A DNA stretch of 64,000 nucleotides from positions 2,493,411-2,557,410 of the forward strand of contig NC_006370.1 of assembly GCF_000196255.1 (NCBI RefSeq). The letters are read 5' to 3'. The notes below the pieces were generated by a model. That model was not told where the DNA came from, searched no databases, and saw nothing but the letters and a program-made list of their open reading frames with translations. Position 1 is the stretch's first letter, and each line of letters opens with the position of its first letter. Both the position numbers and the translations under genes were made by a program. This document shows positions 41,096 to 49,338 of this stretch, piece by piece. The DNA comes from Photobacterium profundum SS9. Lineage in GTDB: Bacteria; Pseudomonadota; Gammaproteobacteria; Enterobacterales; Vibrionaceae.

Positions 41096-41254
41096 TATAC
41101 CCAAGCACCTCAAGATGCAGGATTCAGAGTTTTGTTGGGCTCTATGCGACGTTACTTATTTTCAACGTAGAACAACTAGGTCTATAAATAAGTGCCTTGC
41201 CTAGAGCACAACAAATTCTCGCTGAAACGAGCATCTTGAGATAACTTGGGTATA
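41096..41254 (+). repeat. 266-bp repeat, internally deleted 159-bp copy D
   Basis: Both terminal inverted repeats are present. 107 bases of the left arm are missing, with the junction at a shared GAG (GATTCAGAG joined to TTTTGTTGGG). It forms the left border of the accessory island at 41.1-45.4 kb. Confidence 0.8.
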
Positions 41255-41285
41255 AAGGCCGTACTTGCCTACGAAGTACTAACCT

Positions 41286-41311
41286 AAATGGTGGGGCGAC
41301 CCCCACCATTT
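41286..41311. terminator. Strong hairpin at the island's left border
   Basis: AAATGGTGGGG / CCCCACCATTT perfect 11-bp stem with a CGAC loop. It could act as a terminator for the convergent-facing cassette; the T-run after it is short. Confidence 0.5.
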
Positions 41312-41557
41312 CAGATTTTATTTGGTTACATTGCCAATGAGCACCCAATTATCCCCCCAATTACGTAGCAAACTGTTGGACATAATCGGCGTTAAAGCAA
41401 TAACTCAAACAAGATTATTAAATATTAGGAACAACATAGAAAGTTATGCCCACTGCACTGCGAGATTTTTTCCCTGTACCTGCGCTCGTTAGGCATTTAC
41501 TGTGTCAGGGTCGGAACATACTTTGTCAAATCGCACCAATATTGCATATTGAAGCAG

Positions 41558-42301
41558 CTAAAAGATACTTTCTGCAGTAGCAAAATCATCTAAAGTATCA
41601 ATTTCAATCCATTTTAATCCCGTAATATCTAATGTATTAAAAACAACATTCTTATCAATAAGTCGCTCATATCCAGCTTCGTAATATTCCTGATGATTTT
41701 TTTTATCTTTCATCATTTCATTCAATTCTAAAAATAAAACTTTAGCCGTGTCATTACTTATCTTTTCAATACCAATAGATTCCCCTATAGCATCTTTAGG
41801 GTTTACATCTTTGCTCGCTTTAATAACATGATTATTTTTATTAACAATTATTTTTATTTCTTCCGCATCAAGGTTTATGTTTTTATCCACACATAAGCAA
41901 TTTTCGTATTCTGATGCGATTAGGTTTTTAAGTATCTCAACATCAAAAACCACATCGGCATCAAACTTTATAAAACTGGATTCTTTCACAAATTCTTCCG
42001 CAAGCATTAATGAATAACCTGTGTTAGTTTCTGTGTAAAATTCATTAGTAACAAAGTGAACATTCAAATCTGGAAAGTTTTCATTCATAAATTCTTTAAT
42101 ATTATCTTCTAAATAACCAAGAATAAAAACAACCTCATTAATACCACACTTCATAACATTAGAAATCATCATTTCCAATATTGTATGATCACCTATTTTC
42201 AACAAACTCTTTGGGCAGTTATCAGTTAAAGGCCTGATTCTTGAACCAACCCCTGCGGCCAAAATAATAGCTTTAAGTTTGTTGTTACTATTCGTAGTCA
42301 T
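41558..42301 (-). CDS. Nucleotidyltransferase, PntC/LicC-like (probable CTP-dependent headgroup activation)
   Basis: A 247-aa cytoplasmic nucleotidyltransferase of the sugar-phosphate superfamily. The N-terminal AIILAAGVGSRIRPLTDNCPKSLL is the nucleotide-binding signature. FDADVVF holds the metal-binding aspartate and WIEIDTLDDF the C-terminal metal ligands. This layout matches small cytidylyltransferases such as phosphocholine LicC and 2-aminoethylphosphonate PntC. Gene neighbours, a PhnW-like transaminase and a CDP-alcohol phosphotransferase, favour activation of a phospho- or phosphono-amine to its CDP/CMP form. The true substrate is unproven, and hexose-1-phosphate remains possible. Last of three genes, very AT-rich. 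Confidence 0.75.
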   Translation of the reverse strand: MTTNSNNKLKAIILAAGVGSRIRPLTDNCPKSLLKIGDHTILEMMISNVMKCGINEVVFILGYLEDNIKEFMNENFPDLNVHFVTNEFYTETNTGYSLMLAEEFVKESSFIKFDADVVFDVEILKNLIASEYENCLCVDKNINLDAEEIKIIVNKNNHVIKASKDVNPKDAIGESIGIEKISNDTAKVLFLELNEMMKDKKNHQEYYEAGYERLIDKNVVFNTLDITGLKWIEIDTLDDFATAESIF

Positions 42302-42356
42302 AAAATAAACCTTTTTTAAACAATTATTTCAAATGGGAATAAACTTAATATTGTAT

Positions 42357-43127
42357 TTATTTTTTTACATCATCATTTTTATGATGTTCTAAATTTAAAC
42401 CTCGTTGCAAACCTCGATAAAGGCCATAAAAAGCCTGGCTAAGAGCGAACAACCAAAGCATAGGCGTTAGTATATTTAGAATCAGAGAAAACGATAACAT
42501 GAAAACAAATACGCCCTCATCAAATGATATAATTTTCTTTTGCTCACTTATGAACCATTGTAAATTTTTAATAACGCTAAATTCAATACCAGCAACACTT
42601 TCTCGATTAGGTTTATTTTTGGAGACTTCTTCTAAATAATTACTATTTAGAGTCATTTGAGTGTAAATAGATACGTATTTAACGTAACCACGCAATGAGT
42701 AAAAAGCGATCCCTATCAATGATAATAATACTGGAAGTACGCTTCCTGATTGAGCATATGCTGCGTACCCTACAGAACCAAACCAAAGTGTCACTTGAAT
42801 TTGATCGGTAAGTTTATCGTAATAGGAGCCCGACGCAGATGTCGTTTTTCTATAACGTGCCATTTGACCATCCATACAATCAAAAACATGGCTTAAATTA
42901 ATTAAAATTGCAGCCATAATAAAATTACTCGTGCCACCTATGACTATCAACACAGAAGCTATGATTGCAGTTATAAATGAGATTAACGTTATTTTATTTG
43001 GTGTAAGGTATTTAATATCTACAACAAAATAATTCAGTAAAATAGCCAATGGAGATGTCACAAAAGATGACCACCATTCATCATCTTTTGTTTTTGTTGC
43101 CCATAATTTTTTAAATTTAACATTCAT
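42357..43127 (-). CDS. CDP-alcohol phosphatidyltransferase family protein
   Basis: A 256-aa membrane enzyme with about six hydrophobic segments. The signature D-x2-DG-x2-AR-x9-G-x3-D-x3-D is intact in DCMDGQMARYRKTTSASGSY followed by YDKLTDQ (residues about 85-112), so catalysis is expected. This family transfers a phospho-alcohol from CDP to a lipid alcohol, as in phospholipid headgroup synthesis. It overlaps the upstream transaminase gene by 4 bases and precedes the nucleotidyltransferase by 55 bases. The natural reading is that it uses the CDP-linked product of that partner. Acceptor unknown. Confidence 0.85.
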   Translation of the reverse strand: MNVKFKKLWATKTKDDEWWSSFVTSPLAILLNYFVVDIKYLTPNKITLISFITAIIASVLIVIGGTSNFIMAAILINLSHVFDCMDGQMARYRKTTSASGSYYDKLTDQIQVTLWFGSVGYAAYAQSGSVLPVLLSLIGIAFYSLRGYVKYVSIYTQMTLNSNYLEEVSKNKPNRESVAGIEFSVIKNLQWFISEQKKIISFDEGVFVFMLSFSLILNILTPMLWLFALSQAFYGLYRGLQRGLNLEHHKNDDVKK

Positions 43128-44302
43128 AATTCCATTCTCACCATTTCATCTTCTATTCTACATTCATCATTAATATATATCCCTTCTACAGCTGATAAAT
43201 CATTATTACCAATCAGTAAGAAATCATTCAATATTTCTTTTAAAGAACTTAAAAAATATTCAATTTCATTAATAGATAATTCACCAATATTTCCAACCTG
43301 AAAGACTTTACCTTGGAAGCACCCTTTCCCTTCATAAATAACAATAGATTTATCACGTAATTCTTTTCGTAAAACACTTACATTAACATTTAACGGTACG
43401 CAAACAGTAGTCAATATTGAACACATGTTTTTTTGTTCAATTAAAAACTTAAGTCCTAAATTAAGTATGCCTTGTCGTAAAAGGTTCGCTTTATCCTTTA
43501 GATCTTCATAATAATTATCAACGCCTTTATCAATGATATTAGACAACGCCTGTTCTAAAGCATAAAAAAGATGTACTGCTGGAGTATTTGGTGTTTGTGA
43601 ATATTTTTTAATAAAGCTATAAAACGTATACAAATTAAGATACATTGTTTTAGCCGGAAGATCCTTTAGCTTTTCAAACTCTTCAGTTTTACCAATTACA
43701 AAAGACAAACCAGAATAAGAACCGATAGCTTTAGAACTTGAACTTGAAATAAATGCAATATTACATTTTTCCATATCAATAACTTCCGCACCAGCACTGC
43801 TAACACAATCCACAACAAAAGTTGCACCATGTTTTTTTGTAAGTAAGCCAATATCGTCTAATGAATTCAACATTCCTGAACTTGTTTCATGATGAACCAT
43901 AGCAACGACATCTATTTGATGCTTAGTTAAATAATCGTCAACTTTTTTCAAATCAAAACCTTCTCCCCAAGGAAATGGTAGAAAATGAGTGTTTTTATTA
44001 TGAATTTTTGAAATCTTATTCAGTCTTTCACCAAATTCACCATTAGACAAAATAAGAATATGTTTATTTCCAACGACTGATGACAATATTGATTCATTTG
44101 CAGCAGTTCCAGACCCAGTAATAACAACTGCACGATAATCATCAGTATCAACATTAAAAACTTGCAAAAGTTTAGTTTCAATACTAATGAGTAAACGATC
44201 AAATTCAACTTCTCGATGGCAGATATCTTTTTTGCCAATAGAACTTCGTACGTTTTCAGCCAAATTTACAGGACCTGGTGTAAATAATAAGACTTTTTTC
44301 AT
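43124..44302 (-). CDS. Class V aminotransferase, 2-aminoethylphosphonate-pyruvate transaminase-like
   Basis: PLP-dependent transaminase of 392 aa. The start LLFTPGPVNLAENVRSSIG and CHREVEFDRLL are typical of PhnW-type enzymes, which interconvert phosphonoacetaldehyde plus alanine with 2-aminoethylphosphonate plus pyruvate. TGSGTAANE, VDCVSSAGAE and the PLP lysine in SSSSSKAIGSYSGLSF are present. ATG 44302 is chosen by homology of the MKKVLLFTPGPV start; the longer frame adds ten residues. It heads a three-gene operon with a 4-base overlap to the next gene. Whether the natural substrate is phosphonoacetaldehyde cannot be shown, since no PEP mutase or decarboxylase is in this window. Confidence 0.8.
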   Translation of the reverse strand: MKKVLLFTPGPVNLAENVRSSIGKKDICHREVEFDRLLISIETKLLQVFNVDTDDYRAVVITGSGTAANESILSSVVGNKHILILSNGEFGERLNKISKIHNKNTHFLPFPWGEGFDLKKVDDYLTKHQIDVVAMVHHETSSGMLNSLDDIGLLTKKHGATFVVDCVSSAGAEVIDMEKCNIAFISSSSSKAIGSYSGLSFVIGKTEEFEKLKDLPAKTMYLNLYTFYSFIKKYSQTPNTPAVHLFYALEQALSNIIDKGVDNYYEDLKDKANLLRQGILNLGLKFLIEQKNMCSILTTVCVPLNVNVSVLRKELRDKSIVIYEGKGCFQGKVFQVGNIGELSINEIEYFLSSLKEILNDFLLIGNNDLSAVEGIYINDECRIEDEMVRMEL

Positions 44303-45117
44303 TTTTAAATCACGCCTATTAATATTTAACATTCCATTTATTAAATTATCTAAATAACAATTACGTTATTTATTACTGATAAAAATAATAAAAGAATATA
44401 AATACACTTAATATAAAATACTAACTATTTAATAACGTTTCTTTGTGGGATTTATTTTAAAGAAATGATTATTAATTGTGGCTATCTGCCTAAATCACAT
44501 TGACAACCAAAATATCTTATAGGTAAAACACAGCCTAGAAGGTTATTCTAGTCTGTTTAATTTTACATTTATATATTACATTCAATGTGTTAATTCATTT
44601 CCCAGTAAAACCAACTAAGATGCTGAACAAAGCTGTTACTTTATATGGCACATATAATATCCAATGTATTTGGTGTCTGATGCTAACTACTGTCAAACCC
44701 AAGTCAAAAAAACACTGTTAATAGTTTCCCTGTGAATAGTTACTATTAATCAGACATCTCAACATTTATTAGTAATTAACCAACTTATATATCGAGGGTA
44801 ATTATTACTAAATAAGTCATTCATAAATAAAAACTATGTTTCAACATACTATGATGCTGGTTTTATTCAATATCATAATATGCTTGACTGAACTTCATTA
44901 AGTTATTAAATACATAAATAAACTAAAAATTCAGCTGCTTAACAAATCATTAACCGCCTAGAGGTAGGCTGGCTTGCACTCTATCCTTAATAAGACTTTC
45001 TATCAAGATATATTTTAAAAAATAAAAATTCGGCTAGAATTTGTGCCACGGTGCTCAAATAATCATCTATTCGTATTGAGTACAGCTGCCATAGGCAGGG
45101 CATCCTTTCATTCTGGG
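44303..45117. other. AT-rich upstream region of the headgroup cassette
   Basis: About 810 bases, very AT-rich, with no supported gene. It must hold the promoter of the cassette. Short frames overlapping the next repeat are not credible. Confidence 0.5.
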
Positions 45118-45199
45118 TATACCCAAGTCACCTCAAGATGCAGGATTCAGAGTGATCTCAGCGTATTTAATTCAAGGAAAATGTGTGTAGGAATGGCAG
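45118..45199 (+). repeat. 266-bp repeat, truncated left end E
   Basis: Only the first 82 bases remain (TATACCCAAG to AATGGCA), after which unrelated sequence follows. The left edge abuts TGGG, so GGGTATACCC is palindromic. It marks the right border of the accessory island. Confidence 0.75.
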
Positions 45200-45357
45200 A
45201 TAGAAGCGAACAACAACACTTCATGTATAACCCTCGACCTCTAAAGCTCTTTTTAATAGCTACGATATCTGGGAATACTATTGAGAGCCACTGACGTAAT
45301 CTTGTCGGAAAGTCCAATCTAGCTGATCGCAAATTCCGTTATACATAATTCCTTTCA

Positions 45358-45380
45358 CGCCCAAGTCATCTCAAGAAGCA
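45358..45380. repeat. Short remnant of the 266-bp repeat end
   Basis: GCCCAAGTCATCTCAAGAAG resembles the terminal repeat but with several changes. It lies just downstream of the HAD gene stop. Confidence 0.5.
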
Positions 45381-45393
45381 GGAGAGGCTAACG

Positions 45394-46083
45394 CTAAGTG
45401 TGTCGAATTGAACCTGTTGCTAAATTCAATACCGTTGGATGTGCTTGATTCATTGAATCAAAAGAATAATCCAATGCAAGCTGCCCATATTCAACGGAAT
45501 ATTTAGAGGGATGCATAATGTCTGTGTCATTCACTAGTACTGTTTTTAATCCAGCGGATAATGAAGATTTTATGCCAGTAACACTGTCTTCAATCGCTAA
45601 GACTTCATGAGGATTAAAACCCAATGTAGCACACGCTAGCTGGTATATATCGGGAGCTGGCTTATTAGAGGCCACATCTTCACCACAAAAAACGTGATCA
45701 AATAATTCAAGCCAGCCATGGCGCTGTAAAATACCTTCAACGTAGATACGTGGCGCGCCAGTAACGACCGCTAAAGGCACTTTTCCCGAGAGCTCATGCA
45801 GTAATGTACTCACGCCCGATTTAGCCGGAATATTATCAAGTATTAGTGCTTTTTCTGTTATTGCTTCCATTTGTTGCAACATGTGTTCAATAGGCATACT
45901 AATGGAAAAGCGAGTAAAAAGGTCTATCGCTACTTTATCCCATGTTACACCAGCATACTGCTCTAGAAATGCCCCCATAGAAAAGTCGATATCTAATGTC
46001 TTTAAAAACCCAGACCAATTTTCTGCATGGAACACTTCAGAATCGACAAGAGTGCCATCAAAATCAAAACAAATAGCCCGCAT
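45394..46083 (-). CDS. HAD-family hydrolase (subfamily IA)
   Basis: A 229-aa phosphatase-like enzyme with all HAD motifs: FDFDGTLVDSE at the N-terminus, VVTGAP as motif II, ASNKPAPDIY with the motif III lysine, and IEDSVTG as motif IV. It resembles beta-phosphoglucomutase/YfbT-type sugar-phosphate phosphatases. I start at ATG 46083, because GGGGAAA lies 7 bases upstream. The longer frame from 46191 begins inside a repeat remnant. It lies 126 bases after arsJ on the same strand, so a role in the arsenate cluster is possible, yet unproven. Confidence 0.85.
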   Translation of the reverse strand: MRAICFDFDGTLVDSEVFHAENWSGFLKTLDIDFSMGAFLEQYAGVTWDKVAIDLFTRFSISMPIEHMLQQMEAITEKALILDNIPAKSGVSTLLHELSGKVPLAVVTGAPRIYVEGILQRHGWLELFDHVFCGEDVASNKPAPDIYQLACATLGFNPHEVLAIEDSVTGIKSSLSAGLKTVLVNDTDIMHPSKYSVEYGQLALDYSFDSMNQAHPTVLNLATGSIRHT

Positions 46084-46183
46084 TTTATTTCCCCAACAAA
46101 CTGAAGCGGCTATGTTAGAAGTTAGTTCTTCTGAAAGCAAAAAATTCACCAACACATCGTTATTAATGTGTTGATGAATACTT

Positions 46184-46197
46184 ATACCCAAGTTGCC
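46184..46197. repeat. Repeat-end remnant between arsJ and the HAD gene
   Basis: TTATACCCAAGTTG matches the terminus of the 266-bp repeat and then diverges. It separates arsJ from the HAD gene. Confidence 0.5.
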
Positions 46198-46208
46198 ATC
46201 GTGCGACG

Positions 46209-47441
46209 TTATAAAGCGGCTTGCATCTTAGGGTGTGCGGGTAAACGAATAGAAATCACCGTTGTTATGGCTAAGAAAACAAAAGAGACCCATAAACAAG
46301 CAGCAAGTCCGTACTCTTGATACATCCAACCCGATAAAATCGTACCAATTAAACGCCCCATCGCATTTGCCATGTAATAAAAGCCAACATCCAGCGATAC
46401 GCCGTCATCTTTGGCATAGCTAACAATCAAGTATGAATGCAGTGAAGAATTAACCGCAAATACTGCACCAAAAATTAATAGCCCAACGATAATAGTCAGC
46501 TCTGGCTGCCAATGAAACTGTACGCCAAGCGCAATGATTGCGGTAATAACAGCAAGCAAAGCAGCCCAGCCCAGCGCCGCTCGTCCATCTGGTACAACAC
46601 CTTTCGCTTTACCCGTTAACCGAGGAGCAAAACCTTGAACCACACCATAAGCAATAACCCAAGTAGCAAGAAAGCCACCAACCATTACATGGTCCCAGCC
46701 AAATACTTGCCCTAGGTAAATAGGCAATGCGACAACAAACCACACATCGCGAGCGCCAAACAAAAACATACGAGCAGCAGAAAGGATATTGATACTCTCA
46801 CTTTTTGAAAATATCTGACTAAATTTTATCTTGTTCTTGGCTTTCCCCAGGTCTTTCTCAAGCCAAAGCAAACTCATGCAAAATACAATCGCCAGCACAG
46901 CAGCCATTACCAACACAGAACCTTGAAAACCTAATGCCGCCAACAATAAACCGCCCAGAAAAAATCCGGTACCTTTAAGCGCATTTTTTGAGCCTGTCAG
47001 AATTGCAATCCACTTATACAATGCACCTTGTTGATCGCTAGGGACTAAGGTTTTAATGGCACTTTTCGCGCTCATTTTATTTAAATCTTTGGCTATGCCC
47101 GACATCGCTTGTGCCAACATCACCCAAGCAACGGTAAGGTAAGCTGTCGGAATGGCAAGCATGACCAAAGCAATAACCTGCATGGCAAGGCCAATATTCA
47201 TCGTGCGATTTAACCCGACTTTCGCACCAAACCAACCACCAATAAGGTTGGTCACTACACCAAAAAATTCATAGAACAAAAATAGTAATGCAATTTCGAG
47301 CGGTGAATAGCCTAGCTGATGAAAATGCAGTACCACCAGCATGCGTAATGCACCATCGGTGATAGTAAAATTCCAATAGTTAAACGTCACCAGCATGTAC
47401 TGCTTTACATCTTTCGACAGATTTGAAAACGCTGCAATCAT
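46209..47441 (-). CDS. arsJ: Organoarsenical efflux MFS transporter ArsJ
   Basis: Major facilitator protein of 410 aa with about 12 membrane segments. The opening (SKDVKQYMLVTFNYWNFTITDGALRMLVVLHFHQLGYS) is the hallmark of ArsJ, which exports 1-arseno-3-phosphoglycerate made by an arsenate-using GAPDH; the product hydrolyses outside to free arsenate. Its partner GAPDH gene lies immediately upstream (106 bases apart), the known gene pair. ATG 47441 is chosen by fit to family N-termini; an open frame extends to 47498. Confidence 0.92.
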   Translation of the reverse strand: MIAAFSNLSKDVKQYMLVTFNYWNFTITDGALRMLVVLHFHQLGYSPLEIALLFLFYEFFGVVTNLIGGWFGAKVGLNRTMNIGLAMQVIALVMLAIPTAYLTVAWVMLAQAMSGIAKDLNKMSAKSAIKTLVPSDQQGALYKWIAILTGSKNALKGTGFFLGGLLLAALGFQGSVLVMAAVLAIVFCMSLLWLEKDLGKAKNKIKFSQIFSKSESINILSAARMFLFGARDVWFVVALPIYLGQVFGWDHVMVGGFLATWVIAYGVVQGFAPRLTGKAKGVVPDGRAALGWAALLAVITAIIALGVQFHWQPELTIIVGLLIFGAVFAVNSSLHSYLIVSYAKDDGVSLDVGFYYMANAMGRLIGTILSGWMYQEYGLAACLWVSFVFLAITTVISIRLPAHPKMQAAL

Positions 47442-47547
47442 TCCGATATCTCTATCTAATGCTCCATATTTATCACTAATGAATAAATACAGAGTCATTT
47501 TCTTTGTAAGCGATCATCAACACAATCAATGACGATGCTAAATATGA

Positions 47548-48549
47548 CTAGGCTGAGCCAACTTGACGAATAAGCTCTGAAGTACGCGTCGCGTAACCCA
47601 TTTCATTGTCGTACCAAGCGTAAATTTTCACCATACGATGGTTAACAACCATAGTAGAGAGCGCATCAACAATCGTTGAGCGTTGATCACCTTTGTAATC
47701 AATAGAGACAAGTGGACGATCTTCAAAGCCCAGTACACCAATCATTTCAGTTTCTGATGCTTCTTTTAGCAGTGCGTTGATTTCTTCAGCTGTCGTATTT
47801 CGGCTAACATCAAAAATAATGTCTGTTAACGATGCGTTAGCTAAAGGTACACGCACTGCATGACCGTTAATTTTACCTTTTAATTCAGGGAAAATTTCAA
47901 CAATAGCAGTCGCTGAACCCGTTGTGGTTGGAATCAAACTTGAGCCACATGAACGTGCACGACGAAGGTCTTTATGCGGCGCATCAAGAATGGTTTGGGT
48001 GTTGGTTAAATTATGAATTGTCGTAAAAGAGGCTTGATCGATACCGATCTTCTCATGAATCACCTTAACAATCGGTGCAATACAGTTGGTAGTACATGAT
48101 GATGCTGTAACGATATGGTGCCTTTCTGGATCAAATAAATGATCATTCACACCCACCACCACATTGAGTACACCTTCTTCTTTTACGGGTGCAGATACAA
48201 CAACACGTTTTACCCCTTGGTCGAGGTACTTTTGCAGCAATGATGTTTTACGATGAACACCCGTAGCTTCAAGAACAACATCACAGCCCGACCAGTCGAC
48301 AGCATCAATATCACGCTCTTGGGTACATGTGATGCTTGCATCGCCAATCAACAGCTGATCACCTTCGACAGTAACGGCATGATTCCAACGACCTTGAATC
48401 GAATCGAACTCAAGTAAATGCCCCAGTGTTTTTGCATCACCAGCCACATCATTTATCTGAACAAATTCTAATTCTTCCCAATCAAAGGCTGCGCGAAGTG
48501 CTAAACGTCCGATACGACCAAAACCATTAATACCGACTTTAATTGTCAT
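47548..48549 (-). CDS. ArsJ-associated glyceraldehyde-3-phosphate dehydrogenase
   Basis: Type I GAPDH-like enzyme of 333 aa. NAD-binding IGVNGF-type start is [14 protein letters not shown], the active-site Cys lies in [12 protein letters not shown] near residue 153, the partner His in [10 protein letters not shown], and the phosphate-binding AATGSATA-type segment in [18 protein letters not shown]. In this operon type it phosphorylates, or here arsenylates, glyceraldehyde-3-phosphate to 1-arseno-3-phosphoglycerate for ArsJ. The start at 48549 has AAGGGT 7 bases upstream, preferred to the longer open frame. It is preceded by a strong terminator that separates it from the phosphatase gene. Confidence 0.92.
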   Translation of the reverse strand: MTIKVGINGFGRIGRLALRAAFDWEELEFVQINDVAGDAKTLGHLLEFDSIQGRWNHAVTVEGDQLLIGDASITCTQERDIDAVDWSGCDVVLEATGVHRKTSLLQKYLDQGVKRVVVSAPVKEEGVLNVVVGVNDHLFDPERHHIVTASSCTTNCIAPIVKVIHEKIGIDQASFTTIHNLTNTQTILDAPHKDLRRARSCGSSLIPTTTGSATAIVEIFPELKGKINGHAVRVPLANASLTDIIFDVSRNTTAEEINALLKEASETEMIGVLGFEDRPLVSIDYKGDQRSTIVDALSTMVVNHRMVKIYAWYDNEMGYATRTSELIRQVGSA

Positions 48550-48665
48550 GTTCTTACCCTTATTCATTCAATGTTAACGTAAACTGAAACGCTACATGCG
48601 CAAATTCATATATATGCTTTACCGTATATTAATGGACCTCAGACTGATTGACCAGTTTTTTCTGT

Positions 48666-48711
48666 AAAAAAGCCCCTTAGTGCATTGAAGTTCTTGCACT
48701 AAGGGGCTTAA
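48666..48711 (-). terminator. Terminator between the phosphatase and GAPDH genes
   Basis: AAGCCCCTTAGTGCA / TGCACTAAGGGGCTT perfect 15-bp stem; the minus-strand transcript ends in six U. The gapdh-arsJ pair thus probably has its own promoter or relies on readthrough. Confidence 0.9.
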
Positions 48712-48759
48712 TTTTTAATTATCTAAGAGCTGAAAAAATGCCCTAACTGTTAGAAACCG

Positions 48760-49272
48760 TTATTTAGCAAATTGTTGAATGTAATCAATGTGCGGTTGAC
48801 GAGTAAATGCACCCGGACGAAGTGCTTGAATTTGTGCAATCGTAGGTTCTAATTCAAAACCACGAGCTAACATTAGGCGTGCGGCAATCAATCCTGTTCG
48901 ACCAGACCCCCCCATGCAATGAATAGCCAATGACTCGCCATTATCTAACATTGCTTGTGCAGCAGTATTCGCTGCATCCCAATTAGCATCAAATGCTTCG
49001 CCTGGGGCACAATCATCTTCAATAGGAAGGTGAAACCACTTAAGCCCTAGCGTCTTACATTCTTGTGTTAACAGTTCAAGTCCACCATCAGGTAAGTCAC
49101 TTTCTTGCAATGCCGTTAAAACAGCGGTTACCCCTGCCTCTTTTAATTGTACTAATGAATCATGCAAATTTGCTTCTTTCTTACCTGGGCAAGGCATTAG
49201 CAGAAGTTGTGCGCCTTGGCTACCCAAAGTTGTATCTAGAGAAAGAGCCCAAAATGGATGTGTCTTTGACAT
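48760..49272 (-). CDS. Dual-specificity/CDKN3-like protein phosphatase
   Basis: A 170-aa cytoplasmic Cys-based phosphatase. The P-loop CMGGSGRTG (Cys-X5-Arg) lies in AIHCMGGSGRTGLIAARLML near residue 115, with the acid in the preceding LPIEDDCAPGEAF loop. It resembles the small dual-specificity/cyclin-dependent-kinase-inhibitor-3 group. It lies between the arsC-arsR fusion (66 bases upstream) and the gapdh-arsJ pair, so participation in arsenate handling, for example hydrolysis of arseno- or phospho-intermediates or alternative reduction, is an inference. No signal peptide. Confidence 0.82.
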   Translation of the reverse strand: MSKTHPFWALSLDTTLGSQGAQLLLMPCPGKKEANLHDSLVQLKEAGVTAVLTALQESDLPDGGLELLTQECKTLGLKWFHLPIEDDCAPGEAFDANWDAANTAAQAMLDNGESLAIHCMGGSGRTGLIAARLMLARGFELEPTIAQIQALRPGAFTRQPHIDYIQQFAK

Positions 49273-49338
49273 TGTGTGTACCTATAATTTTATTGTTTTG
49301 AAATGACTAAAACCTTGAGAGATCAGTGTCCATGAAAC

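Noticed and set aside
45043..45294. 83-codon plus-strand frame in the island border
   Set aside because: Made largely of the truncated 266-bp repeat copy; not a protein-coding pattern.
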